This document shows positions 56,604 to 64,000 of a stretch of DNA of 64,000 bases, piece by piece. Each line of letters opens with the position of its first letter. Position 1 is the stretch's first letter. The stretch is from Gammaproteobacteria bacterium. GTDB taxonomy: Bacteria; Pseudomonadota; Gammaproteobacteria; Pseudomonadales; Cellvibrionaceae. A program made the translations under genes and the position numbers. The notes under the pieces were generated by a model that was not told where the DNA came from, made no database searches, and was given only the letters and a program-made list of their open reading frames with translations. The stretch covers positions 1,550,001-1,614,000 of the forward strand of contig SEBU01000001.1 in NCBI GenBank assembly GCA_004173475.1, given 5' to 3'.

Positions 56604-58484
56604 TTATTTGGGCCAGGTAAAACGAAACAACGCCCCCGCTCCAACGGCGGACTCAAGGGAAATTGTGCCTCCATTGGCAATAATAATTTTTCTAACCATT
56701 GCCAGCCCCATACCTCTTCCTTTACTTCTGTCGCGAGGCTGCAGGGTTTGAAACATTTGAAATATCTTTTGATGAAACTGCGGGTCTATACCGGCGCCAT
56801 CATCCTGTACAGAAAATATAAATTCAGTGGAATTTTCAACCGCATCAACATGAACCGTTCCCTGATTTTTATCGTGGTGTTTGACCGCATTATTAATCAA
56901 ATTATACAAGACTTGCTGCAAAGGTAATTTTTGAACCTGCAGCTGCGCTAAAGTGTCTCCTGTAATAATAGTAAATCCTGGCGGTAAATCTATTAGACCA
57001 ACAATTTCTGTGATGAGATCTTTACCACTGACCTTATTGTTGGCGTGTGAATCTATTTTTGCATCAACACGGGCATATTCCAGGGTATCGTCCAACATCT
57101 TGTCCATTAAACGTATGCGTTTGCGTAACTCATCCAAATGTATTTTGCTTGCTGCGGGCAATATAGCTTCGAGATCTTCTTCCAACCATTGCGAAATATT
57201 ATCCACAGCTCTTAAGGGTGACTTTAAATCGTGGGCAGCTAGAAAAGCAAAACGTTCCAATTCTTCATTGGATTCCTTCATTTTTTGCGCATTATGTTGA
57301 AAGACTCGAAGAACGTGTAACAACTTACCAATTTCTTCGTGTTGATAGCGTATCGTGGGAATTTCAAAAATATTTTCATGCGTCGCCTTATACAGCGCAT
57401 CTACCATGGAATTCACCGGACGCGCCACCCGGTAAGCGATAATAAACCATGAGTAAAAACTGATTCCGAATGCACACAGAAATATTAAACCGCTAAGCAT
57501 AATTTCACGTTTCGCATCTATTTCGATTTTATCGGCCCGGTGTTGTATCTCGCTGAGAATTTCATTTTGTAGCACCAATAATGAATCCACCGCTTGAGCT
57601 GACATACCGAGCCACAATGTAGAACTGATGGGATAAGACGCTTGCGCACCAACCGGATTGTTACCATAGAATAATTCACTCACTTGGTCGAACGTAAAAA
57701 AATACTGGGTACTAGCCTCCTCCATTAAAGGAAATAGTTGTTCCGCAAGTTCTTCATTGAGCGCAAATTTCCGTAAGATGGCCCAACCGTATTCAATACG
57801 CGCGCGCAAGAAAGATAGGAGTTCACGTTGTCGTTGTGTTGGATATTTAGTTTCGGCCAGCATTTGGCCGATGATTGCGTATTCCTCGCCGGAATATTCC
57901 GCCAAGTCCCACACAAAATATTCAAAAATCATATGCTGGCTAATAGTGGCATCTATTCCCTGAAATGAACGCGAATAAATTAAAATAAAATCTTGGATCT
58001 CCGCAATCAGCGCTGTATTTTCTTCAAAAAATTTATTAGTGACATCGGGGTTTCGAGAGGCTAAAGGCAAATTTAATTCGACATCAATTTGAGCGCGACG
58101 TTTGAGCAAAACATTGTATTTGTGTTTGAGTTGATTGAGCGAGCCGTTTGCTTTGGCGTCGCCCTGATCAGATAAACCAGTAAATGCTGTTGCTAAAGCA
58201 GAGTCCACCGCTTTGCGGTTATTTAACAGATCCTGATACAAAGGTTCTGCCACGTCAGGATTTGAGTACATAATGGATAGCGTGGATGCACGCGCTTGCG
58301 ATAAATTTTTATTCGCTGCATAAAGTGCATTAATAACGCTGATTCCCTGTTTCAAGCGTTCTGCTTGCTCATAATGCTCCAATGACTTATAAACGCGATT
58401 CCCGACCAAAACCGCAATCAGTAAAGTCAACGTACCGACCATGATTAATAAGGTCATGCGAATAGAGAGTTGCGATTTTTTCAT
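56604..58484 (-). CDS. Membrane sensor histidine kinase
   Basis: 626 residues. Two membrane helices (about 11-30 and 330-352) flank a periplasmic helical sensor. HisKA is at about 405-470 (FAFLAAHDLKSPLRAVDN), and HATPase_c has LINNAVKHHDKN and GRGMGLAMVRKIIIANGGTISLES. GGGAGGT lies 5 nt before the ATG. The kinase phosphorylates the adjacent receiver protein. It is third in an operon after a TonB receptor and a YfiR-like protein, which suggests that uptake or binding of a ligand is signalled to the cell. Confidence 0.92.
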   Translation of the reverse strand: MKKSQLSIRMTLLIMVGTLTLLIAVLVGNRVYKSLEHYEQAERLKQGISVINALYAANKNLSQARASTLSIMYSNPDVAEPLYQDLLNNRKAVDSALATAFTGLSDQGDAKANGSLNQLKHKYNVLLKRRAQIDVELNLPLASRNPDVTNKFFEENTALIAEIQDFILIYSRSFQGIDATISQHMIFEYFVWDLAEYSGEEYAIIGQMLAETKYPTQRQRELLSFLRARIEYGWAILRKFALNEELAEQLFPLMEEASTQYFFTFDQVSELFYGNNPVGAQASYPISSTLWLGMSAQAVDSLLVLQNEILSEIQHRADKIEIDAKREIMLSGLIFLCAFGISFYSWFIIAYRVARPVNSMVDALYKATHENIFEIPTIRYQHEEIGKLLHVLRVFQHNAQKMKESNEELERFAFLAAHDLKSPLRAVDNISQWLEEDLEAILPAASKIHLDELRKRIRLMDKMLDDTLEYARVDAKIDSHANNKVSGKDLITEIVGLIDLPPGFTIITGDTLAQLQVQKLPLQQVLYNLINNAVKHHDKNQGTVHVDAVENSTEFIFSVQDDGAGIDPQFHQKIFQMFQTLQPRDRSKGRGMGLAMVRKIIIANGGTISLESAVGAGALFRFTWPK

Positions 58485-59062
58485 TGCGCACCTCCCTTGG
58501 ATATTATTTTTGCGAGCTTTAGCATCCGTGCATCAATAACAAGTTTTGAATTATCGACGGCATCCTTGTTAATTTTTAACTCAATTTTTTCTTCCTGACG
58601 TGCTAGCTCAATCATTCCGCCAAGTTCGGCAAATTTTTCTATATCACTAAGAGTCAGGATGCATCTCCCTTGCACGAATTCGAGCAACTTTGGTAATTGA
58701 TCGCGCTGACTATGATGAACAATAATTGCATTGCAACTTGCCGTTTCGGGGATACTGGTTACCGAAATAATAGAAATAATGGCTTGTTGCGCGGTTCGCC
58801 CTTGTAACGGCGCTAAATAACCGTCGAAGGGATCATCTCCAAACAAACAAATTGTTAATGTTGTGGAATTGTACGTATTTTTAATTTGATTGGGTGGGGT
58901 TAGGGGCGTCTTTGGCCACGCAGTGTACTTGATTAAGTTATAAACCAAACCAGCCTTAATTTTTTGCTCTTGTAATGCCACGGGTGTTTCAGACACAACA
59001 CTCGGTGCGAAGCTAAGAGTTGCGAGAATAAATAAAAATTTTATTAGTAAATCCTTAACCAC
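58481..59062 (-). CDS. YfiR family periplasmic protein (DUF4154)
   Basis: 193 residues from a GTG start that overlaps the TonB gene end, and the stop overlaps the kinase start by 4 nt. A signal peptide (cleavage near VVSET) leads to KIKAGLVYNLIKYTAWP and LTICLFGDDPFDGYL, the YfiR/DUF4154 signature; the C-terminal part includes LTLSDIEKFAELGGMIELARQEEKIELKIN. In Pseudomonas aeruginosa YfiR represses the membrane cyclase YfiN. Here it may be a sensor-accessory protein for the histidine kinase. Confidence 0.9.
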   Translation of the reverse strand: MVKDLLIKFLFILATLSFAPSVVSETPVALQEQKIKAGLVYNLIKYTAWPKTPLTPPNQIKNTYNSTTLTICLFGDDPFDGYLAPLQGRTAQQAIISIISVTSIPETASCNAIIVHHSQRDQLPKLLEFVQGRCILTLSDIEKFAELGGMIELARQEEKIELKINKDAVDNSKLVIDARMLKLAKIISKGGAQ

Positions 59063-59063
59063 A

Positions 59064-61049
59064 TTAAATCGCCCACGTCAGCTTCGCGAAAATACTACGC
59101 TCTATTTCAGCGGCATTTATATCTTGCGCATTACCATATTCCATATGTTTGGACTCCAGTAAATTTTGCCCGACCAAATTCATTCGTAAATTTTTTGTCA
59201 GGCGACTTCCTAGGTTAATGTCCAATCGAGTGTAAGCATTTATATTCATGCCAGGTAATTTATCCACATAAGTTGTCGTGGTGTCCAATGTCCAGGAATC
59301 GTTTATATTCCATATACTTTTCAGGCCTGCTTGATGTTGCGGGTAAACTTTTTCCGGAGTTTCTTGCGTAGGGTCGATGGCGGTTACGGAAATGCGCAGC
59401 GCGCTATAGGTTACGCCCAACTTTAAATTTTCCGTTGCTGTCCAGTTCACAGCTAGTTCAAGACCATGAGATTTACCATGCATGTCGTTTGTAAATTTAA
59501 CGGGAAGTAACACGTAAGGAGCATTAGGCCCGCTAAGAATTACTTGCTGGGGTTGGACACGAGCAATTTGAAGATTCTCATATTCGTTTTGAAAAGCCGC
59601 TACATCGAATGACAATTTAGCATTCATTTGGTTGCGGTAACCTAGCTCAGTTGCAATCAAGCGCTCGGATTGAAAATCTTTGTTAGGCACAATGGCGCCA
59701 CGAGCGGATGGTATAGTTATGACCGTAGCAGTTATATTCTGCTCAATGAGTGTCGGCGTGCGAACTGCTTTTGAAGAGGATAACCACCACATTTGCGATC
59801 CGGTTGGATGCCACTGCAAACGAATATTGGGTTGTATTTCGGTGCCGGAATAATCATTGTGTTCGAACTTGGAACCTAAGGTCAAAAACCAGCGATCAGT
59901 TATTAAGTTTATTTTGTCTTGAAAAAACGCACTATACAAATTATCGCGATTTTTGCTTGGCGAGAAAGATACTTCTCCACCGCCCGTATCGTCGTTATCG
60001 ATTAAGCGATATCCCGCGCCTACTGCAATTTCATGTCTACCCCAGGGCGCTAGATTATATTGAGCTTCAATATCGTAAGTTATTCGGTCATCTATGAAGT
60101 TGAAAGCTTCATCCCGATGCGTCCAGTCAACATAAGTTTGTAAATTTAATTGCGCGCCATCACTATAATGCGTAGCCCATCGTCCCAAAACATTTACGCC
60201 TTCATAAATAATATTTTGCGGTTCGATAGAAAGGTAAGGTGCAGTCAAAGTGTAATTTGTTTTACGTTGTTGCGCTTCGGTGCGATAAGCATCGCCTTGA
60301 ACGGTAAAGCCTTCATCCCAATCTGCGCGAAAACCCGTGCGTACTCCATCCCATTGATCATAAGTCTCCCCGCCACTGGGGTAGTGAGAATTGTCGCGGT
60401 TGAAAGCCTCAACATAGACGCGATAAGTTCCGTCGCCGCCAAACTTTCCACCATGTCTCGCGCTCATAATTTTTTCTTCATTACCGGCGGTTGCACTGAC
60501 AATGCTGCCTTGAGTATCGCGCGAACTTTTGGTGATGATATTTATAACGCCATTGACCGCGTTTGCCCCCCACAATGAACCGCCCGGCCCGCGAACAACT
60601 TCTATTCGATCAACGTTCATGAGCATTAAGTTTTCGGCTTCCCACAGCACACCACCAAAAACCGGATTATAGATAGTGCGCCCGTCGATCAATACTAGTA
60701 ACTTATTTTCCAGAGTGCTGTTAAACCCACGAATACTAATCGCCCAACTATTTGAATCGGAACGAGCGACATTTACGCCAGGCACCATGCGCAGAGCATC
60801 GGGAATGGTAGTAACACCAGAACGAGCAATGTCTTCACTCGTCACCACATAAATTGCAGCTGGGGCTTCTGCGATAGTTTCGTTTTTTTTGGAAACACTC
60901 AATACGCGCGTTTCGAGCAGCTGTTCCAACGAGAGGTCAAAATAATCTTCGGCAAATGCAAATTGTGGCGCCAAAAAATTAAGCGCTGCTGACGCTATAC
61001 CTAGAGATAGGGGTGTTCTTTTTCTAAACATCCGTAATTCCATAGCCAT
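59064..61049 (-). CDS. TonB-dependent receptor (colicin I/vitamin B12-like)
   Basis: 661 residues. A signal peptide ends near AFAED. The plug domain (about 47-160) includes LEQLLETRVLSVSKKNETIAEAPAAIYVVTSEDIARSG, GVNVARSDSNSWAISIRGFNS and VDRIEVVRGPGGSLWGANAVNGVINI. The barrel follows and ends in an aromatic-poor LTWAI. The early LLETRVLSVSKKNE box is shared by receptors paired with YfiR and signalling proteins. It is first in the operon, with 220 bp of untranslated upstream sequence. Confidence 0.93.
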   Translation of the reverse strand: MAMELRMFRKRTPLSLGIASAALNFLAPQFAFAEDYFDLSLEQLLETRVLSVSKKNETIAEAPAAIYVVTSEDIARSGVTTIPDALRMVPGVNVARSDSNSWAISIRGFNSTLENKLLVLIDGRTIYNPVFGGVLWEAENLMLMNVDRIEVVRGPGGSLWGANAVNGVINIITKSSRDTQGSIVSATAGNEEKIMSARHGGKFGGDGTYRVYVEAFNRDNSHYPSGGETYDQWDGVRTGFRADWDEGFTVQGDAYRTEAQQRKTNYTLTAPYLSIEPQNIIYEGVNVLGRWATHYSDGAQLNLQTYVDWTHRDEAFNFIDDRITYDIEAQYNLAPWGRHEIAVGAGYRLIDNDDTGGGEVSFSPSKNRDNLYSAFFQDKINLITDRWFLTLGSKFEHNDYSGTEIQPNIRLQWHPTGSQMWWLSSSKAVRTPTLIEQNITATVITIPSARGAIVPNKDFQSERLIATELGYRNQMNAKLSFDVAAFQNEYENLQIARVQPQQVILSGPNAPYVLLPVKFTNDMHGKSHGLELAVNWTATENLKLGVTYSALRISVTAIDPTQETPEKVYPQHQAGLKSIWNINDSWTLDTTTTYVDKLPGMNINAYTRLDINLGSRLTKNLRMNLVGQNLLESKHMEYGNAQDINAAEIERSIFAKLTWAI

Positions 61050-61269
61050 TTTTCCACAATAACAATTATATGGATAAGGCTAGTTCATTTTTAACCGAAC
61101 GCTAGACTAATTGGACTCAAAGATTGCGCAGTTTTAATCCTATTTAAAATATGCAATGGAGAATAAATTTAGGAAAATAATTCATTTATAAATGAAAGGT
61201 TAAATTCAAATAATCTTAAATTATTCATGGGTAAAAACGGTACTTTGAATAAATGCTGGCCTTTTCTGT

Positions 61270-61806
61270 TCAATGCGCAGACAGCTTGTTACCTAAGGTC
61301 TCGCTGGTCTCAAGCGCATCGTAAATATCTTCCTTTGCGGGACGAACACCTTTGCCAAAACTTATTTCCAACACTGCGGATACTTCTGGAAAGTCTATTT
61401 GATTGTCGAAGTTCGAATTCGGCAGTCTATGTAGTTGAGTGCGGCAACCCAATAAGCCGCACTCGCGTGAAATTTGCTGATTGGAATCAATGTCAATGTC
61501 ATTAATTTTTTTATGGTGCTTATTATAATTATCATCCCAACTGTAGCGTTTTTTTACCTCAAACCAATCATAGCCTTGAGATATTGTTAATTCAGCTGCG
61601 CGTAGAATCGCATAGTCCTCGGCCTTTTTTACAGTCCCGTTCGCCATTCTAAATTCAATTCTATAACTGTTACCCCCTAAAGATTTCTCCGTGTATCCGT
61701 AGCCGGAACCTTTAGCCGCTTGGTAGGGAGACGAAGGCACCGAACTACAAGCGCTCACCATTAGAACAGACACTATGAACCAGAATTTTGTTTTCATAAA
61801 TTTCAT
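61270..61806 (-). CDS. CC0125/CC1285-type lipoprotein
   Basis: 178 residues. The signal ends in a lipobox (LMVSAC, Cys at about 20). The segment SPYQAAKGSGYGYTEKSLGGNSYRIEFRMANGTVKKAEDYAILRAAELT resembles the CC0125/CC1285 family lipoproteins of Caulobacter and others. Function unknown. It follows the ECF sigma/anti-sigma pair by about 65 bp and may belong to its regulon, which is inference. Confidence 0.75.
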   Translation of the reverse strand: MKFMKTKFWFIVSVLMVSACSSVPSSPYQAAKGSGYGYTEKSLGGNSYRIEFRMANGTVKKAEDYAILRAAELTISQGYDWFEVKKRYSWDDNYNKHHKKINDIDIDSNQQISRECGLLGCRTQLHRLPNSNFDNQIDFPEVSAVLEISFGKGVRPAKEDIYDALETSETLGNKLSAH

Positions 61807-61870
61807 TTCGTTTTCAAAGATAATATTTTAACGATTTTTTATTTGTCTGTTTTCCAGCCTATTTTGAGAA

Positions 61871-62611
61871 CTATTTTTGAGGCCAGTGTCTTTCAATTGC
61901 TAATGCTTCGTCCTGTGCATCAAAAAAATTCCCATTAGCCATATCGTCCACTGTTGAATCCAGCAGCGAACCACCGCTTGCGGTTTGATAGGTATTTGAT
62001 TCTTGCGCTTTATCAAGAGTGACGCTTACGGCCATTTTCCACTGACCCTGTTTGCGACAGGCAATATTTTCTGTGGTGGATTTTTCATTCGCCATAATAA
62101 ATTGACGACAATACTCGCCTTGCTTATTAGCAAATGTTAAGCGAGGCTTGATCTCGACTCCATGAGTCGTAATATTTACACCACTAGGTGAAGTTTCTAA
62201 TATTTTTGCAACTTCCTGCCAATTTCCATTTGTATTGGAATTATGTAGTAACTGAATAGCGCCCAAGCCAAGAACCATTACAACGCTGGCGGCAATCGCC
62301 ATATGTTTTTTCAAGGCATTTTGAAAGCGCGGGAATGCAATAATTTTTGCTGTTTTAGAATCTTCTCTAACGGGATTTTCCTCGGATAACATTTGAGCGT
62401 CACCTGCAAGAAGCTCGGTAACAGAACCTGGAAGCGAACGCGAATCAATTTTCGTATACGCCGCGGCAACCACCTCATCAACCATAGCGAGTTCTGCCAA
62501 GCGATTAGCGATATCTTCATCCACGATCAGCCGCTCGCGAATGGCTTCCATTTCTGCTTCTGGAAGTTCTGCATCCAAAAATGCGGATAATTGTTCATCA
62601 GAAATATTCAT
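61871..62611 (-). CDS. Anti-sigma factor (transmembrane)
   Basis: 246 residues. The cytoplasmic anti-sigma region (about 1-60) begins MNISDEQLSAFLDAELPEAEMEAIRERL. There is one membrane helix (about 95-112: MAIAASVVMVLGLGAIQLL) and a periplasmic C-terminal domain with Cys pairs (EYCRQF, NIACRKQ). It lies 12 nt after the sigma gene, as usual. No zinc motif. Confidence 0.88.
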   Translation of the reverse strand: MNISDEQLSAFLDAELPEAEMEAIRERLIVDEDIANRLAELAMVDEVVAAAYTKIDSRSLPGSVTELLAGDAQMLSEENPVREDSKTAKIIAFPRFQNALKKHMAIAASVVMVLGLGAIQLLHNSNTNGNWQEVAKILETSPSGVNITTHGVEIKPRLTFANKQGEYCRQFIMANEKSTTENIACRKQGQWKMAVSVTLDKAQESNTYQTASGGSLLDSTVDDMANGNFFDAQDEALAIERHWPQK

Positions 62612-62623
62612 TGGCTTATCTCT

Positions 62624-63112
62624 TCATCGACTTGTCGTCGGCTGCGATCTATTTAAGTATTCATGGAGGGCGACACGGGCGCGCGCAAGCCGACTCATGA
62701 CGGTTCCTATAGGAATACTCAGGGTTTCAGCGACTTCTTTGTAAGACATACCCTGCACTGCAACGAGCGCTAAAATCGAACGCTGGTCGTCGGGGAGTTT
62801 GTCCATAGCAGAATTTACTTCGCCCAGCGTAATTTGTTGATACACAACATTTTCGCCGTCAACTGTCGGCTCTTCAAGCTCGGGCAATTGCGACGCATTG
62901 TGGCGAATTTTGCGCGCGCGATATTCATCGATCCAGATATTGCGACACACGCGAAACGCCCATTTCGTTAAGTCCACATCATCAGGCACACCGCGGCTCA
63001 GAACTCGTTCAACGGTATTCTGCAGCAAATCATCCGCGTCATGAGGCGAGCCCGTCAGTGAATAGGCAAAACGCCTGATCATAGGCATAAGGTTTGTCAG
63101 TTCTTGTTTCAT
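62624..63112 (-). CDS. ECF-type sigma factor
   Basis: 162 residues. Region 2 reads HDADDLLQNTVERVLSRG and DLTKWAFRVCRNIWIDEYRARKIRH (about 23-65); region 4 reads MSYKEVAETLSIPIGTVMSRLARARVAL (about 126-153). It pairs with the anti-sigma gene downstream. A divergent S8 protease gene lies 187 bp away and may be a target. Confidence 0.95.
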   Translation of the reverse strand: MKQELTNLMPMIRRFAYSLTGSPHDADDLLQNTVERVLSRGVPDDVDLTKWAFRVCRNIWIDEYRARKIRHNASQLPELEEPTVDGENVVYQQITLGEVNSAMDKLPDDQRSILALVAVQGMSYKEVAETLSIPIGTVMSRLARARVALHEYLNRSQPTTSR

Positions 63113-63298
63113 GCGTACATGCAGCTCTCATGGGTAAGTAATATTACGCTTATAAAGAAAACGGCCCAGCAAATAATTTATTCCCTATCCAATGGAATTT
63201 TTTTAACACCCAAACGTTTAAACTAAACAGCATAGTTTTTATTGTAGCGGTCACGTTTTATCTGCTTTAATTTTAAAAGCTTATTCCAGGTTTATGCC

Positions 63299-64000
63299 AT
63301 GAAAAAACACTCAATACTCTTTTTGCTGTTAACAGCCTCGCTCTCAACTGCTCACGCGCAGCTTATACCGGGTGTGGTTAATCAGGTTAACAAGATTACC
63401 CGCGACGTGGACGCCATAGCAGAACAGACACGTAGACAAGCCGAGCGCGATCTTGAGCGAGTAAGGCTCGACAAACTGATCGAAACCTCTGCCACGCTAA
63501 CTGACCCTATACGAAATCTTCCACAACAATTACCTATTGTAAATAATCAAGGCCAGACGGTCTTTATAGACGTGACCGTCGAAAACGGTTGGCGCGCGGT
63601 GCAAAGAGAGTGGCTCGTGACGCTTGATGATAAAGATTTAAATGCCTTACAAAACCTCCCCATAGACATTATTGAAAAAAATCATTTTGATGAACTTGAC
63701 ATAACTATAATTCGCTTTCGTGTAACGCCCGAACTCGATTCATTGCGTGAGCTACGCAAAAAATTACCTGCCGGTGTAAACCTGACGCTGGATCGCAACC
63801 ATATTTATGCCGCACAATCTGACGGTGGAACGACAGTATCGCCATCGACACTTCAGTCAAAATCTGCCTGTGATGACCCTGTTAAAATCGGCATGATAGA
63901 TACGGCAATTAAAATCGATCATCCAGCATTTAAAAGTGACACTAAAAAAATAATCAGCAAAGATTTTTTGGAAGAGAAACTAAGCGAACCCGATGCGCAC
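63299..64000 (+). CDS. S8 (subtilase) family serine peptidase, 5' part
   Basis: The frame is open from ATG 63299 to the window end (234 codons), so it was not in the ORF track. A signal peptide (cleavage near AHAQL, residue 21) is followed by a long helical propeptide-like region (25-190), then KIGMIDTAIKIDHPAF with the catalytic Asp in an IDTA variant of the usual DTG. The last visible codon is His after EPDA, where HGTHVAG-type catalytic His would be. The start follows AGG with 9-nt spacing. The divergent sigma/anti-sigma pair suggests stress or envelope regulation. Confidence 0.8.
   Translation, partial: MKKHSILFLLLTASLSTAHAQLIPGVVNQVNKITRDVDAIAEQTRRQAERDLERVRLDKLIETSATLTDPIRNLPQQLPIVNNQGQTVFIDVTVENGWRAVQREWLVTLDDKDLNALQNLPIDIIEKNHFDELDITIIRFRVTPELDSLRELRKKLPAGVNLTLDRNHIYAAQSDGGTTVSPSTLQSKSACDDPVKIGMIDTAIKIDHPAFKSDTKKIISKDFLEEKLSEPDAH

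Noticed and set aside
1-64000. tRNA, rRNA, CRISPR arrays, prophage or insertion sequences
   Set aside because: No T-loop patterns, repeat-spacer arrays, transposase or phage structural genes were seen on either strand by reading.

Overview
The window looks like chromosomal DNA of a free-living gammaproteobacterium. The gene content points towards the Cellvibrionaceae (Cellvibrio and relatives), but that is an inference from gene families, not from any marker sequence. Supporting families are the metX-metW-DUF4426 trio, an E. coli-type gshA, a sulfate ABC transporter with a YezD-like small protein, several TonB-dependent receptors, a RIO1-like kinase, a secreted tannase-type esterase and many secreted proteins. 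I see no rRNA, tRNA, CRISPR array, prophage or transposase gene. Base composition is moderate and fairly even. Nearly all coding space is intact, and no clear pseudogene was found. The window opens inside a DUF167 gene and closes inside a subtilase gene.

Layout. 0-2 kb: end of a DUF167 protein and a secreted protein with a degenerate peptidase fold plus repeats. 2.2-10.7 kb: an ECF sigma/RskA-type anti-sigma pair, then a DUF4331 protein, an Ig-like lipoprotein, a TPR protein, a HupE/UreJ-like membrane protein and a TonB receptor, all on the + strand. 10.7-24.6 kb: housekeeping and stress genes (RIO kinase, dynamin-like GTPase, metX/metW, thioredoxin 2, gshA) around a four-gene minus-strand operon of XerC-type recombinase, GT4 glycosyltransferase, SAM methyltransferase and a prenyltransferase-like barrel protein. 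24.8-33.2 kb: an EAL signalling protein, serA, DUF3237 and tannase proteins, a DedA protein and a hydrolase.

33.4-46.5 kb is the most unusual region. Two divergent sets of envelope proteins share a control region at 39.05-39.48 kb. The minus-strand set is a c-type cytochrome-like protein of the DUF1592/1588/1585 kind, a LamG lipoprotein with a duplicated haem-binding-like domain, and a Tat-exported DUF1501-like protein. The plus-strand set is an HzsA-related lipoprotein with two CxxCH motifs, two outer-membrane beta-barrels, a TlpA-like thioredoxin, a DUF4266 lipoprotein ending in a Gly/Cys tail, a DUF3570 beta-barrel and a secreted glutathione-peroxidase-like protein. Together they look like an undescribed periplasm/outer-membrane redox or metal-handling system.

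46.5-56.1 kb: a soluble chemoreceptor, the sulfate transporter operon (yezD-sbp-cysT-cysW, then cysA after an inserted palindromic repeat), and a LysR-controlled set (PNPOx-like, GST, DUF1348). 56.1-61.05 kb: a TonB receptor, YfiR-like periplasmic protein, histidine kinase and response regulator in one operon. 61.3-64 kb: a CC0125/CC1285-type lipoprotein, an ECF sigma/anti-sigma pair and a divergent S8 protease cut by the window end.
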